A DNA stretch of 6,953 bases, from contig JBCBRU010000481.1 in the NCBI GenBank assembly GCA_039819565.1, positions 1 to 6,953 of the forward strand, read 5' to 3'. Numbering within the stretch: the stretch's first letter is position 1; each line of letters starts with the position of its first letter. Made by a program: the position numbers and the translations under genes. Source of the DNA: JAHQVK01 sp039819565. GTDB lineage: Bacteria > Myxococcota > Kuafuiibacteriia > Kuafuiibacteriales > Kuafuiibacteriaceae. Positions 1 to 5,184 of this stretch are shown here, one piece after another. The notes under the pieces are model-generated. The model worked only from the letters and a program-made list of their open reading frames with translations, was not told the DNA's origin and did not search any database.

Positions 1-2
1 GC

Positions 3-93
3 TTTTCGCCCCTGGCGCCCCCGCCGGCTTCGCCTCTCGTCGGTTGCATATGGCCAATATGCGCCCTTCTCACGTGAACGCCAGGGGCGAAAA
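3..93. repeat. Exact 15-bp inverted repeat pair enclosing 61 nt
   Basis: TTTTCGCCCCTGGCG at 3-17 is the exact reverse complement of CGCCAGGGGCGAAAA at 79-93. The pairing stops at the next base on both sides. The enclosed 61 nt hold no convincing gene. The pair lies just downstream of the stop of the minus-strand oxidase gene, so it could fold in that gene's 3' untranslated RNA. There is no T-tract of the kind that follows a classical terminator, and the loop is long. It could also be the terminal repeats of a short (91-bp) non-autonomous element, but target duplications cannot be judged because the window begins 2 nt outside the left arm. The match is certain; its role is not. Confidence 0.7.
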
Positions 94-114
94 CTGCCTC
101 ACCACTTATGCAAC
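43..114. repeat. Interleaved 8-bp inverted repeat GTTGCATA / TATGCAAC
   Basis: GTTGCATA (43-50) pairs exactly with TATGCAAC (107-114). Its arms interleave with the 15-bp pair at 3-17/79-93 (order A-B-A'-B'), so both pairs together would form a pseudoknot-like topology in single-stranded DNA or RNA. An 8-bp match can occur by chance over this distance, so the support is moderate. Confidence 0.4.
46..62. promoter_or_regulatory. Short palindrome, possible operator
   Basis: GCATAT (46-51) and ATATGC (57-62) form a perfect 6-bp dyad around a 5-nt centre (GGCCA). A second palindrome, CACGTG, lies at 71-76. The local base composition is more AT-rich than the surrounding genes. A dyad of this size suits a dimeric regulator binding site or a small cruciform, possibly serving a gene left of the window. 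No promoter hexamers could be assigned. Confidence 0.25.
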
Positions 115-133
115 TAATCAACCTGACAGGGGA

Positions 134-700
134 CTAGATGAGGAAGACGAACAGATAGAGCAAGGTCCAGATGAGCGCGATGGAGTGCCAGTAATAGCCC
201 CAGAGCCGGACCGGCAGATGGTTTTCGGCGCGAAACCGGGAGGCGTTGAGGTACAGCCACACGCCAGCCATGAGACCGACCACCACGTGGAGATAGTGAA
301 AGCCGGCGGTGATCCAAAACACGCTGGCGTAGGCTCCCCCGTCCCACCGCAAGCCCCGCACCTGCGCCTGCACGGCGGCGGCGAGCTGAATCATCAGGAA
401 CAGGAAGGCGAGCGCGTTGGCGCCGAGGAGACCCCTCCGGAGCTGGACGCGGCGGTCCTGGACCACCCCCATCAGGCCGTAGTGGTAGGCGAAGCTCGAG
501 GCGATGGCCACGAGGGTGCTCACCCCGGTCAACAGCCGCGGCGGAGGCGGCGAGCCCGCCGGCGGCCATGACACGGCGTCGAGGCGGAGGTAGAGCTGCG
601 CGAAGAAGAGGGCGACGAAGCCGATGGACCAAGATGCGAGGAACAAGGCCATGAAGAAGCGGGCATTGGCCTCTTCGTCTGAGGTCTGGAGGGCGGCCAC
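134..700 (-). CDS. Divergent heme-copper oxidase subunit III-like membrane protein
   Basis: This 188-aa protein has five predicted membrane segments (about residues 16-36, 57-79, 92-112, 126-150 and 172-188), the size of the short form of cytochrome c oxidase subunit III. Family landmarks are LFLAS plus YLR in the first helix (19-23, 37-39), AGFHYLHV (132-139, usually TGFHGLHV) and the end motif YWHSIALIW (170-178, usually YWHFVDxxW). Subunit III stabilises the catalytic subunit I and its proton uptake in the inner membrane. The usual Glu of the first segment is Trp24, and the usual Asp of the YWH motif is Ala175, so this is a divergent member. The GTG start at 700 was chosen because GGAAG lies 9 nt upstream and the residues before the first helix look coding. 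TTG at 736 or ATG at 652 are alternatives. No subunit I or II gene precedes it in the window. Family call firm, exact start uncertain. Confidence 0.8.
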   Translation of the reverse strand: MAALQTSDEEANARFFMALFLASWSIGFVALFFAQLYLRLDAVSWPPAGSPPPPRLLTGVSTLVAIASSFAYHYGLMGVVQDRRVQLRRGLLGANALAFLFLMIQLAAAVQAQVRGLRWDGGAYASVFWITAGFHYLHVVVGLMAGVWLYLNASRFRAENHLPVRLWGYYWHSIALIWTLLYLFVFLI

Positions 701-767
701 GCGGCGACACTTCCGGCGCTCCGCCCTCGGGGTCAAGATCGCGTCGTCGGCGCTGCTCAGCTTGACG
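701..767. other. Short divergent intergenic region (67 nt)
   Basis: This gap separates the oxidase-subunit start from the plus-strand gene and must hold, or lie close to, promoters for both. I see no good -35/-10 pairs in either direction. GGAAG read on the minus strand (711-715 in forward coordinates, 9 nt before the GTG) is the only clear ribosome-binding signal. In the plus frame of the next gene the region stays open and encodes a basic then weakly hydrophobic stretch, so the plus gene may start further left and this gap may be partly coding. Confidence 0.35.
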
Positions 768-1829
768 ATGGAGGCGACGGCTTCGGCCTCGCCGCGGCCC
801 TGGGCAGGCGAGCTTACGGTGGAGGCCTCCCCCGGCTCGGGCTGGACCCCGAGAGGTCTCGAGCTCACCCTTATGCGGCTGGCGCGAGGGACCGAAGGGC
901 TGGTGCTGCGTCCGGGACGCGGGGGCCCGCTTCCCCCCGCTTCGGACTGCGGCGGGGAGGCGGCGGTGCGGCTCGACGGGGGTCGGCTCCTCGCCCGCGT
1001 CACCGAGCGCGTGGCGGCGCTCGAGTGGCGGACCCCGGAGGGCTGCGTGGCGGCCCGGTCCGAAGCCCCCTGGCGTCCCGTCGAGGCCGAGGCCCTGCTT
1101 CAATCCCAGCTCGGCGCCTTAGCCTCGGAACTTCGGGTGCGAAGCGCCCCGAGGACCGCGGGGACGCCCCCTTCCGCCTCCGCTCCGCTCGCCCCGGCTT
1201 CCGCCTCCGCTCCGCTCGCCCCGGCTTCCGCCTCCGCTCCGCTCGCCCCGGCTTCCGCCTCCGCTCCGCTCGCCCCGGCTTCCGCCTCCGCTCCACTCGC
1301 CCCGGCTTCCGCCTCCGCTCCGCTGGCGGGGGGCGGGGCTCGGAACGGCCCCCCCGCCGCGGCGGCGGCTCGAGAGCGGGCCCGCGCGCTATTGAGCCGC
1401 GTCCCTGGTCCCCTCGCGGACGCGGTCCGCGCCCGCCTCCATTTTCGACACCGTCCGGGGGCGACGGGAGCGGGCGGCTTCATCGACGCGGCGGGCCTCG
1501 CCGAGCAGGTGCTCGAGGAAGCCCTCCGTCTCGACATCGGGAGCACGCTGCGAGAGCAGCTCGCCTCCGGGCGCCACCTGGGCACCGGCCCGGGAACCCT
1601 CGCGGCGTTGCGTCCGGGCGACCTCCTCTTCACGACCTCCTTCGGAGGGGTGCCCCGCAGCGTGATGATCGTGCTCGGTCGCGGCCTTCAGGCCACCGCC
1701 AAGCCTATCCAGGGGGTGGTGGTGGCTCCGATGCCCCGAAAGGTCCCCGACCACCTCCACCTCGTCGGCATCCGCCCGGACCGCGGGGGCCGCAACTTCG
1801 AAGGCTCGGACCCGATACCGGTGCCGTGA
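768..1829 (+). CDS. Protein with degenerate NlpC/P60-like domain and repeat linker
   Basis: The 353-aa product has three parts. Residues 14-124 are a small unrecognised domain containing two cysteines (C61, C93). Residues 125-200 are an Ala/Ser/Pro linker with a nine-residue tandem repeat. Residues 201-340 resemble the NlpC/P60 peptidase fold: FIDAAGLAEQVL (238-249) sits where the family has FDCSGLVxxV, and LRPGDLLF (281-288) is a textbook family motif followed by a strand-turn-strand (298-320). The catalytic Cys is replaced by Ala241, and the His of the HVGI strand is replaced near Ser298, so hydrolysis of cell-wall peptides is not expected. The ATG at 768 has no evident ribosome-binding site. 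The frame is open back to ATG codons at 651 and 624, and a start at 651 (GAGG 9 nt upstream) would add a signal-peptide-like stretch ending in ATASA but overlap the oxidase gene. The stop overlaps the next start. Confidence 0.75.
   Translation: MEATASASPRPWAGELTVEASPGSGWTPRGLELTLMRLARGTEGLVLRPGRGGPLPPASDCGGEAAVRLDGGRLLARVTERVAALEWRTPEGCVAARSEAPWRPVEAEALLQSQLGALASELRVRSAPRTAGTPPSASAPLAPASASAPLAPASASAPLAPASASAPLAPASASAPLAPASASAPLAGGGARNGPPAAAAARERARALLSRVPGPLADAVRARLHFRHRPGATGAGGFIDAAGLAEQVLEEALRLDIGSTLREQLASGRHLGTGPGTLAALRPGDLLFTTSFGGVPRSVMIVLGRGLQATAKPIQGVVVAPMPRKVPDHLHLVGIRPDRGGRNFEGSDPIPVP
1173..1328 (+). repeat. 27-bp tandem repeat, nearly six units, in-frame
   Basis: Five full 27-bp units and a partial sixth encode the nine-residue unit SASAPLAPA in a linker. 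The copies are virtually identical at the DNA level. The one visible difference among the full units is CCA for CCG in the fifth, which is synonymous (Pro). Near identity including silent positions points to recent expansion by replication slippage or unequal recombination rather than long-term selection on the peptide alone. The unit length is a multiple of three, so copy-number changes keep the frame and only alter linker length. Confidence 0.95.
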
Positions 1830-2632
1830 GACGCCTGCTGGGGTTTGGGGCCTCCATCTGGCTCATGACGGGGACGACCGCCGTCGCTCAGGATCTGGGG
1901 GATGCGGTGGGGTGGATCGAGCAGAACGGCGGTGAGGTTCGGGGGCGCGATCTGCAGGAGGCCCCCCAGCCCGACCACGCCGCCCTTGGGCTCATCAACA
2001 GTCGCCACGTCGATCGCGGCGCCGGCCTCGATGGCTACAGCTGCGACGACACCGCGGTCGACAACTGGGCCACCTTTCGAACCAACAGCAATCAGAAGTG
2101 GGCGGTGAGAGCCTGCCGTGAGCTCCAGTTCGAGCGCGACCACCTCGAGGGCTACGCCGTCATGGGCCCCGCCCCGCTGACCATGGGGCAGCTTCGCCCC
2201 GTGCTGGAGCGTGCGGAAGCGGCGACGGACGTCCCTGCCGCCCTTTTGGAGGTGCTGGTGCGGTTCTCGAGCGGACGCCGACCCGGTCTCGTCAGCGACC
2301 GCGGTCACCAGGGCCTGCTCCAGCTCCGCCCCGCCTCTCTCGCAGAGATGGGGGTCGCCCACGGAGACCTGCTCGACCCCGCCGAAAACGTGCGCGCGGG
2401 GGCTCGCTACTTCGCGGCCCTGATCTTTCGCTACGAAAACCTCAAGGTCGCCCTCGCCGCCTTCCCGGACGGGCCCGGCGTGGTCGAAGCAGCGGGAGGA
2501 AAGATGCCCCGCTCACGCCGGCATCGCTGGTTCGCCCGGGAGGTCGCGAAGCTCTACTACGCGGTCGATCGGCCGTTTCCGACGGACATCGGCGCCGACA
2601 GCATGCGCTTCGTTTGGGATTGGCTGAAGTAG
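1826..2632 (+). CDS. Exported lytic transglycosylase-like protein lacking catalytic Glu
   Basis: The 268-aa product begins with a signal peptide (MRRLLGFGASIWLMTGTTAVAQ, cleavage likely after A21 or Q22), so it acts outside the cytoplasm. Residues 23-125 are an unrecognised domain with two cysteines (C73, C97) that could form a disulfide. Residues 126-248 align with the SLT/lysozyme-like fold of lytic transglycosylases: GHQGLLQLRPASLAEMGV (160-177) for GxMGLMQLMPxTAxxLGV, DPAENVRAGARYF (184-196), and AAFPDGPGVV (211-220) for AAYNAGPGAV. The catalytic Glu of the (V/I)ES motif is Ser148 (RFSSG, 146-150), and the Asn-Ala of AYNAG is Pro-Asp. The fold call is firm; muramidase activity is unlikely. 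The GTG start overlaps the upstream stop as GTGA, implying translational coupling with the NlpC/P60-like gene. It may bind peptidoglycan or a partner enzyme. Confidence 0.85.
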   Translation: MRRLLGFGASIWLMTGTTAVAQDLGDAVGWIEQNGGEVRGRDLQEAPQPDHAALGLINSRHVDRGAGLDGYSCDDTAVDNWATFRTNSNQKWAVRACRELQFERDHLEGYAVMGPAPLTMGQLRPVLERAEAATDVPAALLEVLVRFSSGRRPGLVSDRGHQGLLQLRPASLAEMGVAHGDLLDPAENVRAGARYFAALIFRYENLKVALAAFPDGPGVVEAAGGKMPRSRRHRWFAREVAKLYYAVDRPFPTDIGADSMRFVWDWLK

Positions 2633-2641
2633 GAGAGGGGG

Positions 2642-2691
2642 CTCGCCGCGGCGAATGCACGCGGCGAGCGCTCCAGGCTCAAGCCTGGAGC
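2642..2691. terminator. Two adjacent perfect hairpins between convergent genes
   Basis: CTCGCCGCG (2642-2650) pairs exactly with CGCGGCGAG (2660-2668) around a 9-nt loop. Directly after it, GCTCCAGGCT (2670-2679) pairs exactly with AGCCTGGAGC (2682-2691) across only 2 nt. The block lies between the transglycosylase-like stop (2632) and the convergent lipoprotein stop (2696). It probably ends transcription from both sides. Neither side has a marked T-tract, so termination would depend on stem strength or an assisting factor. Confidence 0.65.
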
Positions 2692-2695
2692 CGCA

Positions 2696-4240
2696 TCAGG
2701 GCATGGGCTCGCAGAAGCCCGGACCCGTGGTGCCGGCGAGGGGGGTGCACTGCAGCGTGGTGCTGCCGCCGATGGTCTGACCCTCGCAGCCGGTGACCGC
2801 CGCGCCCGCTTCGCAACCCACGATGCAGGCGGTGGAGCCGCCGCCGACAGGGAGGCAGTAGCTGTCCGCCGGGCACCGATGCCAGCGGTCTCCGCACTCC
2901 TCGTCGGGGGTGGGAGCGTTGCCGCCAGCTGGGTTCCAGAGGGGTAGAGCCGGGGGAGCCGTCTCTACGCAGAGGTTCCAGTTCACCCGCAGGTTGAACA
3001 GGTCGGTGGACACGAAGCAGGCGTTGTCGACCACGCCGCCGCACGAGTTCGGCGAGTTGGTGCAGCTGTCCACGCACAGCCCGATGTTCGGGTTGTTGAA
3101 GATCTGCTGAGGCGGGGTGTCGTTGGTGGTGGTGAGGCAGGTTGGGGTCGGATCGCCGGTGCGGGTGATGGGCGTCCGGCAGGCTATGTCCGGAGTCATG
3201 GCGTCGCCGTCGGTGTCTCCGCAGAACCCGGTGCACACCCCGTCGAACTCCTCGTTGTCGTTGATGAGCCCGAAGAAGTCGGAGCAGAGCACGAGCCCCT
3301 GGCCCTCGATGTCGAGGGTGCAGCGGCTGACCTCATGGCTGTCGTTGCAGGGCGCGCCGAACGCACCCTCTCCGCGGGAGCACACCCCGGGAATGGTGTC
3401 GGCGAAGAAGCCGCGGTTCACTCGGCAGTGGGTCAGGCCCGGAGCCGCGCAGTCCGCGTTCGTCGAGCACGTGCGAGCGCACTCGATCTTGCCAGGCTGG
3501 TTGGCGTCGGGTCCGAAGTCGGCCAGTCCTTCCGCGCACCCCTCGGTCACGGTCGCGGACACGGTGGCCAGGCTGCCCTCGCCGCGAAGCCGCTCGGAGC
3601 AGATGCCGTTGGCGCCGCAGGTGTTGGCTCCGGTGACGGAGCCGGCGCACTGGAGATCGCTGTCGCACTCGAGCACGCACTTGAGCTCGGTGTCGGTGAT
3701 CGGAATGACCGCCGTGGTGTTCAGATCGCAGGCGCTGAGCTTGATGCCGGTGGCCGCCGGATCCGGCGGGTCGGTGATGACGCCGCCCTCGCCGAGGACC
3801 TCCTGAACGCACCAGCTGAAAGGCGCGCCGCCGAGCGTGTAGATCGACTGGGCGCAGCTGGTGGCGGGGGGAAGAAGCCCGGAGGTCGCGCAGTCGGTGT
3901 CCGCCGCGCACTGGCGCAGGCAGATCGGAGCGGTGCTGTCCGGGAAGCTGATGCAGGACAGGCCGTCCTCACACGGGTTGGTCATCGCGTCACAGGCTTC
4001 GCCCTCGCCAGGGGCGGTGACGACCGTGCCCATATCGACGCCCATGTCGATGCCCATGTCGACGCCCATGTCCGGGGCGCCCATGTCGGTTTCAACGACG
4101 CCGTTGTCGGGCGCTTCGGCATCCGTCGTGCCGCCCATATCCATTGGGGTGGTGGTACCGTCGCCATCGTCCCCGCAGGCCGTGAAGACCACTGCGCTGG
4201 ACACCGCGAGCGCGATTGCGCCTAGCCGGTTCAAGTTCAT
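2696..4240 (-). CDS. Cysteine-rich secreted lipoprotein, function unknown
   Basis: The 514-aa product starts with a lipoprotein signal (MNLNRLGAIALAVSSAVVFTAC), with TAC as lipobox and Cys22 as the predicted lipidated residue, followed by GDDGDG. A low-complexity acidic linker with repeated Asp-Met-Gly (about residues 33-72) tethers the rest to the membrane. The mature part has 40 further cysteines, often spaced as CxxxxDC or CxxxC, in several loosely repeated modules (CDAMTNPCEDGLSC, CVLECDSDLQC and CARTCSTNADC are examples). Many disulfides are expected, consistent with an exposed outer-surface protein. Lipoproteins of this build are common and lineage-specific in Myxococcota and relatives, mostly without assigned function. 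No catalytic motif was seen. The ATG at 4240 is preceded by a purine-rich site (GGAAAGGGAA) about 10 nt upstream. The gene appears monocistronic and converges on the transglycosylase-like gene. Confidence 0.9.
   Translation of the reverse strand: MNLNRLGAIALAVSSAVVFTACGDDGDGTTTPMDMGGTTDAEAPDNGVVETDMGAPDMGVDMGIDMGVDMGTVVTAPGEGEACDAMTNPCEDGLSCISFPDSTAPICLRQCAADTDCATSGLLPPATSCAQSIYTLGGAPFSWCVQEVLGEGGVITDPPDPAATGIKLSACDLNTTAVIPITDTELKCVLECDSDLQCAGSVTGANTCGANGICSERLRGEGSLATVSATVTEGCAEGLADFGPDANQPGKIECARTCSTNADCAAPGLTHCRVNRGFFADTIPGVCSRGEGAFGAPCNDSHEVSRCTLDIEGQGLVLCSDFFGLINDNEEFDGVCTGFCGDTDGDAMTPDIACRTPITRTGDPTPTCLTTTNDTPPQQIFNNPNIGLCVDSCTNSPNSCGGVVDNACFVSTDLFNLRVNWNLCVETAPPALPLWNPAGGNAPTPDEECGDRWHRCPADSYCLPVGGGSTACIVGCEAGAAVTGCEGQTIGGSTTLQCTPLAGTTGPGFCEPMP
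4028..4075 (-). repeat. 12-bp tandem repeat encoding Asp-Met-Gly linker
   Basis: Three 12-bp units (GCCCATRTCGAY on the plus strand) and a partial fourth encode DMGV/DMGI/DMGV/DMG in the lipoprotein linker. Related DMG triplets continue on both sides (MDMGG, ETDMGAPDMG). The repeat adds acidic, flexible residues between the lipid anchor and the cysteine-rich part. Its in-frame unit allows length change without frameshift. Confidence 0.85.
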
Positions 4241-4250
4241 GTTCGTCGAG

Positions 4251-4260
4251 TTCCCTTTCC
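4251..4260 (-). promoter_or_regulatory. Ribosome-binding site of the lipoprotein gene
   Basis: On the minus strand GGAAAGGGAA ends 10 nt before the ATG at 4240. It is the strongest purine-rich site near this start and supports the chosen initiation codon, which also gives a well-formed lipoprotein signal peptide. Confidence 0.5.
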
Positions 4261-4338
4261 GTGTCGCTCGGGGTTATTGACCGCGTTCCCGTCCCAAATC
4301 CCGCGGTGCACCATTCTCCGCCGCGCTACCCCCGCGAC

Positions 4339-4356
4339 AGGGTGCTGAATCACCCT
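4339..4356. promoter_or_regulatory. Small 6-bp hairpin in the lipoprotein leader region
   Basis: AGGGTG (4339-4344) and CACCCT (4351-4356) form a perfect 6-bp dyad around CTGAAT. It lies about 100 nt upstream of the lipoprotein start, between the weak candidate promoter and the gene, next to the AT-rich bases TATAAAGG. It could be an operator or a leader-RNA stem; a chance match is possible. Confidence 0.25.
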
Positions 4357-4490
4357 ATAAAGGCCCGAGACTAGCGCAGACGGGTAGCCAAGCCCTGTCG
4401 AGGAGTCAATCCTTGGTTAAATCCCTACACCCTGAGCCATTTCTACGCTCGATGGTCGAGGGCGGGCGGAAACTTTGGGGTTTCGCAGGT

Positions 4491-4525
4491 AGGGACTCAG
4501 CCTGACCGATTCAGGCCGAGACCCT
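4491..4525 (-). terminator. Imperfect 13-bp hairpin downstream of the 4555-5169 gene
   Basis: AGGG-CTC-GCCTGA (4491-4505) pairs with TCAGGC-GAG-CCCT (4511-4525) around the loop CCGAT, with 13 pairs interrupted by two single mismatches. It starts 30 nt past the stop of the minus-strand Lys/Ala/Pro-rich gene, the usual place for a terminator, and would insulate it from the lipoprotein gene. There is no following T-run, so an intrinsic terminator of the classical kind is not proven. Confidence 0.5.
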
Positions 4526-4554
4526 TCATTCGCCGAACCAGGTCGTAGAAGAGG

Positions 4555-5169
4555 TCAGGCGCTCAGCTTGCCGCCCTCGGCGGCGGGGGCGCTATCGGTC
4601 GTTGCTCCGGTCCGTGCATCGGCCTTGGGGGCTTTGGTCTTGGGCTTGGCCTTGCCGCGGGCCTTCTTCGGGCCGCCGAGCTCGACGCCGTCGAGGCGGG
4701 TGAGAAGGGCCTCGTCCTCGCCCGCGAACACCTTCGCGTAAGCCAAGCCGCGCTCGGCCGTGCGGTGGAGGTTCGACCGCTCCTCGGACAGCTTGACCTG
4801 TGCGGCCTCCAGCGCCTCGAAGAGCCGGCGCACCTCGCGGTCGGCTTCTCGGACCCGCTCGCAGCTCCCCTCGAGAACCTCGGCGTCGACGTCCGGAAAG
4901 CGTATGTCGCCGAGCGCGGTGCGGAACACGTCGAGCAGGGAGAGCACGCCGTAAGGCACGGGATCCGGCACTTCGGAGGCGTCCTGCTCAGGGACGGGAG
5001 GGGGCACCGGCGCCTTGGGGGCGGTCGCCTTGGGGGTGGGCTTGTCCGCCTTGGCCTTGGCAGCGGCCTTGGGGGCGGCTCCGGCCGGAGCGGGCGGGCT
5101 CGACTCGTTGGCGGGAGGTGGGGAGGCGGAGGAGGTCTTTCTGGCGCGGGTTCTCTTGGCAGTCGTCAT
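4555..5169 (-). CDS. Helical core protein with Lys/Ala/Pro-rich tails, unknown function
   Basis: The 204-aa product has a basic, disordered N-terminal region (1-60, rich in Lys, Ala and Pro, with AAPKAAAKAKADKP-type runs). A folded, mostly helical core follows (about 71-163: VPYGVLSLLDVFRTALGDI, then a charged helix ERVREADREVRRLFEALEAA with heptad-like spacing). A second basic tail is KKARGKAKPKTKAPK (168-182). The tails resemble histone-H1-like or AlgP-like bacterial tails and could bind DNA or RNA, but that is composition only. The core is not one I recognise. The ATG at 5169 has a GGAA about 8 nt upstream. It diverges from the EF-hand gene with only 15 nt between the two starts, so the two probably share a control region that extends into coding sequence. 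Confidence 0.8.
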   Translation of the reverse strand: MTTAKRTRARKTSSASPPPANESSPPAPAGAAPKAAAKAKADKPTPKATAPKAPVPPPVPEQDASEVPDPVPYGVLSLLDVFRTALGDIRFPDVDAEVLEGSCERVREADREVRRLFEALEAAQVKLSEERSNLHRTAERGLAYAKVFAGEDEALLTRLDGVELGGPKKARGKAKPKTKAPKADARTGATTDSAPAAEGGKLSA

Positions 5170-5184
5170 CAGAATTTCCGTTCA
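5170..5184. promoter_or_regulatory. 15-nt gap between divergent start codons
   Basis: Only 15 nt separate the ATG of the minus-strand gene (5169) and the GTG of the EF-hand gene (5185). This is too short for two promoters, so at least one promoter must overlap the opposing coding region, or the EF-hand gene starts later (a GTG occurs about 45 nt downstream). The stretch is locally AT-rich (AGAATTTCC). Confidence 0.35.

Larger units (their letters stand above)
4241..4554. other. Gene-free stretch upstream of the lipoprotein gene
   Basis: These 314 nt have no credible coding region. They contain the leader and probably the promoter of the lipoprotein gene (minus strand), and the 3' region of the Lys/Ala/Pro-rich gene. 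Two hairpins are listed separately. On the minus strand TTGACT (4404-4409) is followed after 17 nt by TACCCG (4381-4386), which only weakly resembles a sigma-70 promoter and would give a leader of roughly 130 nt. On the minus strand a 20-codon open stretch immediately after the neighbouring gene reads DLFYDLVRRMKGLGLNRSG before a stop, without a clear start. Confidence 0.5.

Noticed and set aside
43..114. Integron attC-like site suggested by GTTGCAT...ATGCAAC
   Set aside because: The ends do not fit the GTTRRRY/RYYYAAC consensus, and there is no integrase or cassette array here.
44..571. Plus-strand open frame of 175 aa across the oxidase gene
   Set aside because: It runs antisense to clear membrane helices of the subunit III gene, and its product is low-complexity without recognisable features.
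1173..1328. CRISPR array
   Set aside because: The 27-bp units are contiguous with no spacers and lie in frame within a coding linker.
1100..1633. Minus-strand open frame with GAEAEAGAS-type repeats
   Set aside because: This is the reverse reading of the 27-bp repeat. The plus frame continues into NlpC/P60-like motifs and couples to the next gene, so the plus strand is the coding one.
3335..4225. Long plus-strand open frame (296 aa) opposite the lipoprotein
   Set aside because: The minus strand has a proper lipoprotein signal, a ribosome-binding site and regular cysteine spacing. The plus frame is an antisense shadow in GC-rich DNA.
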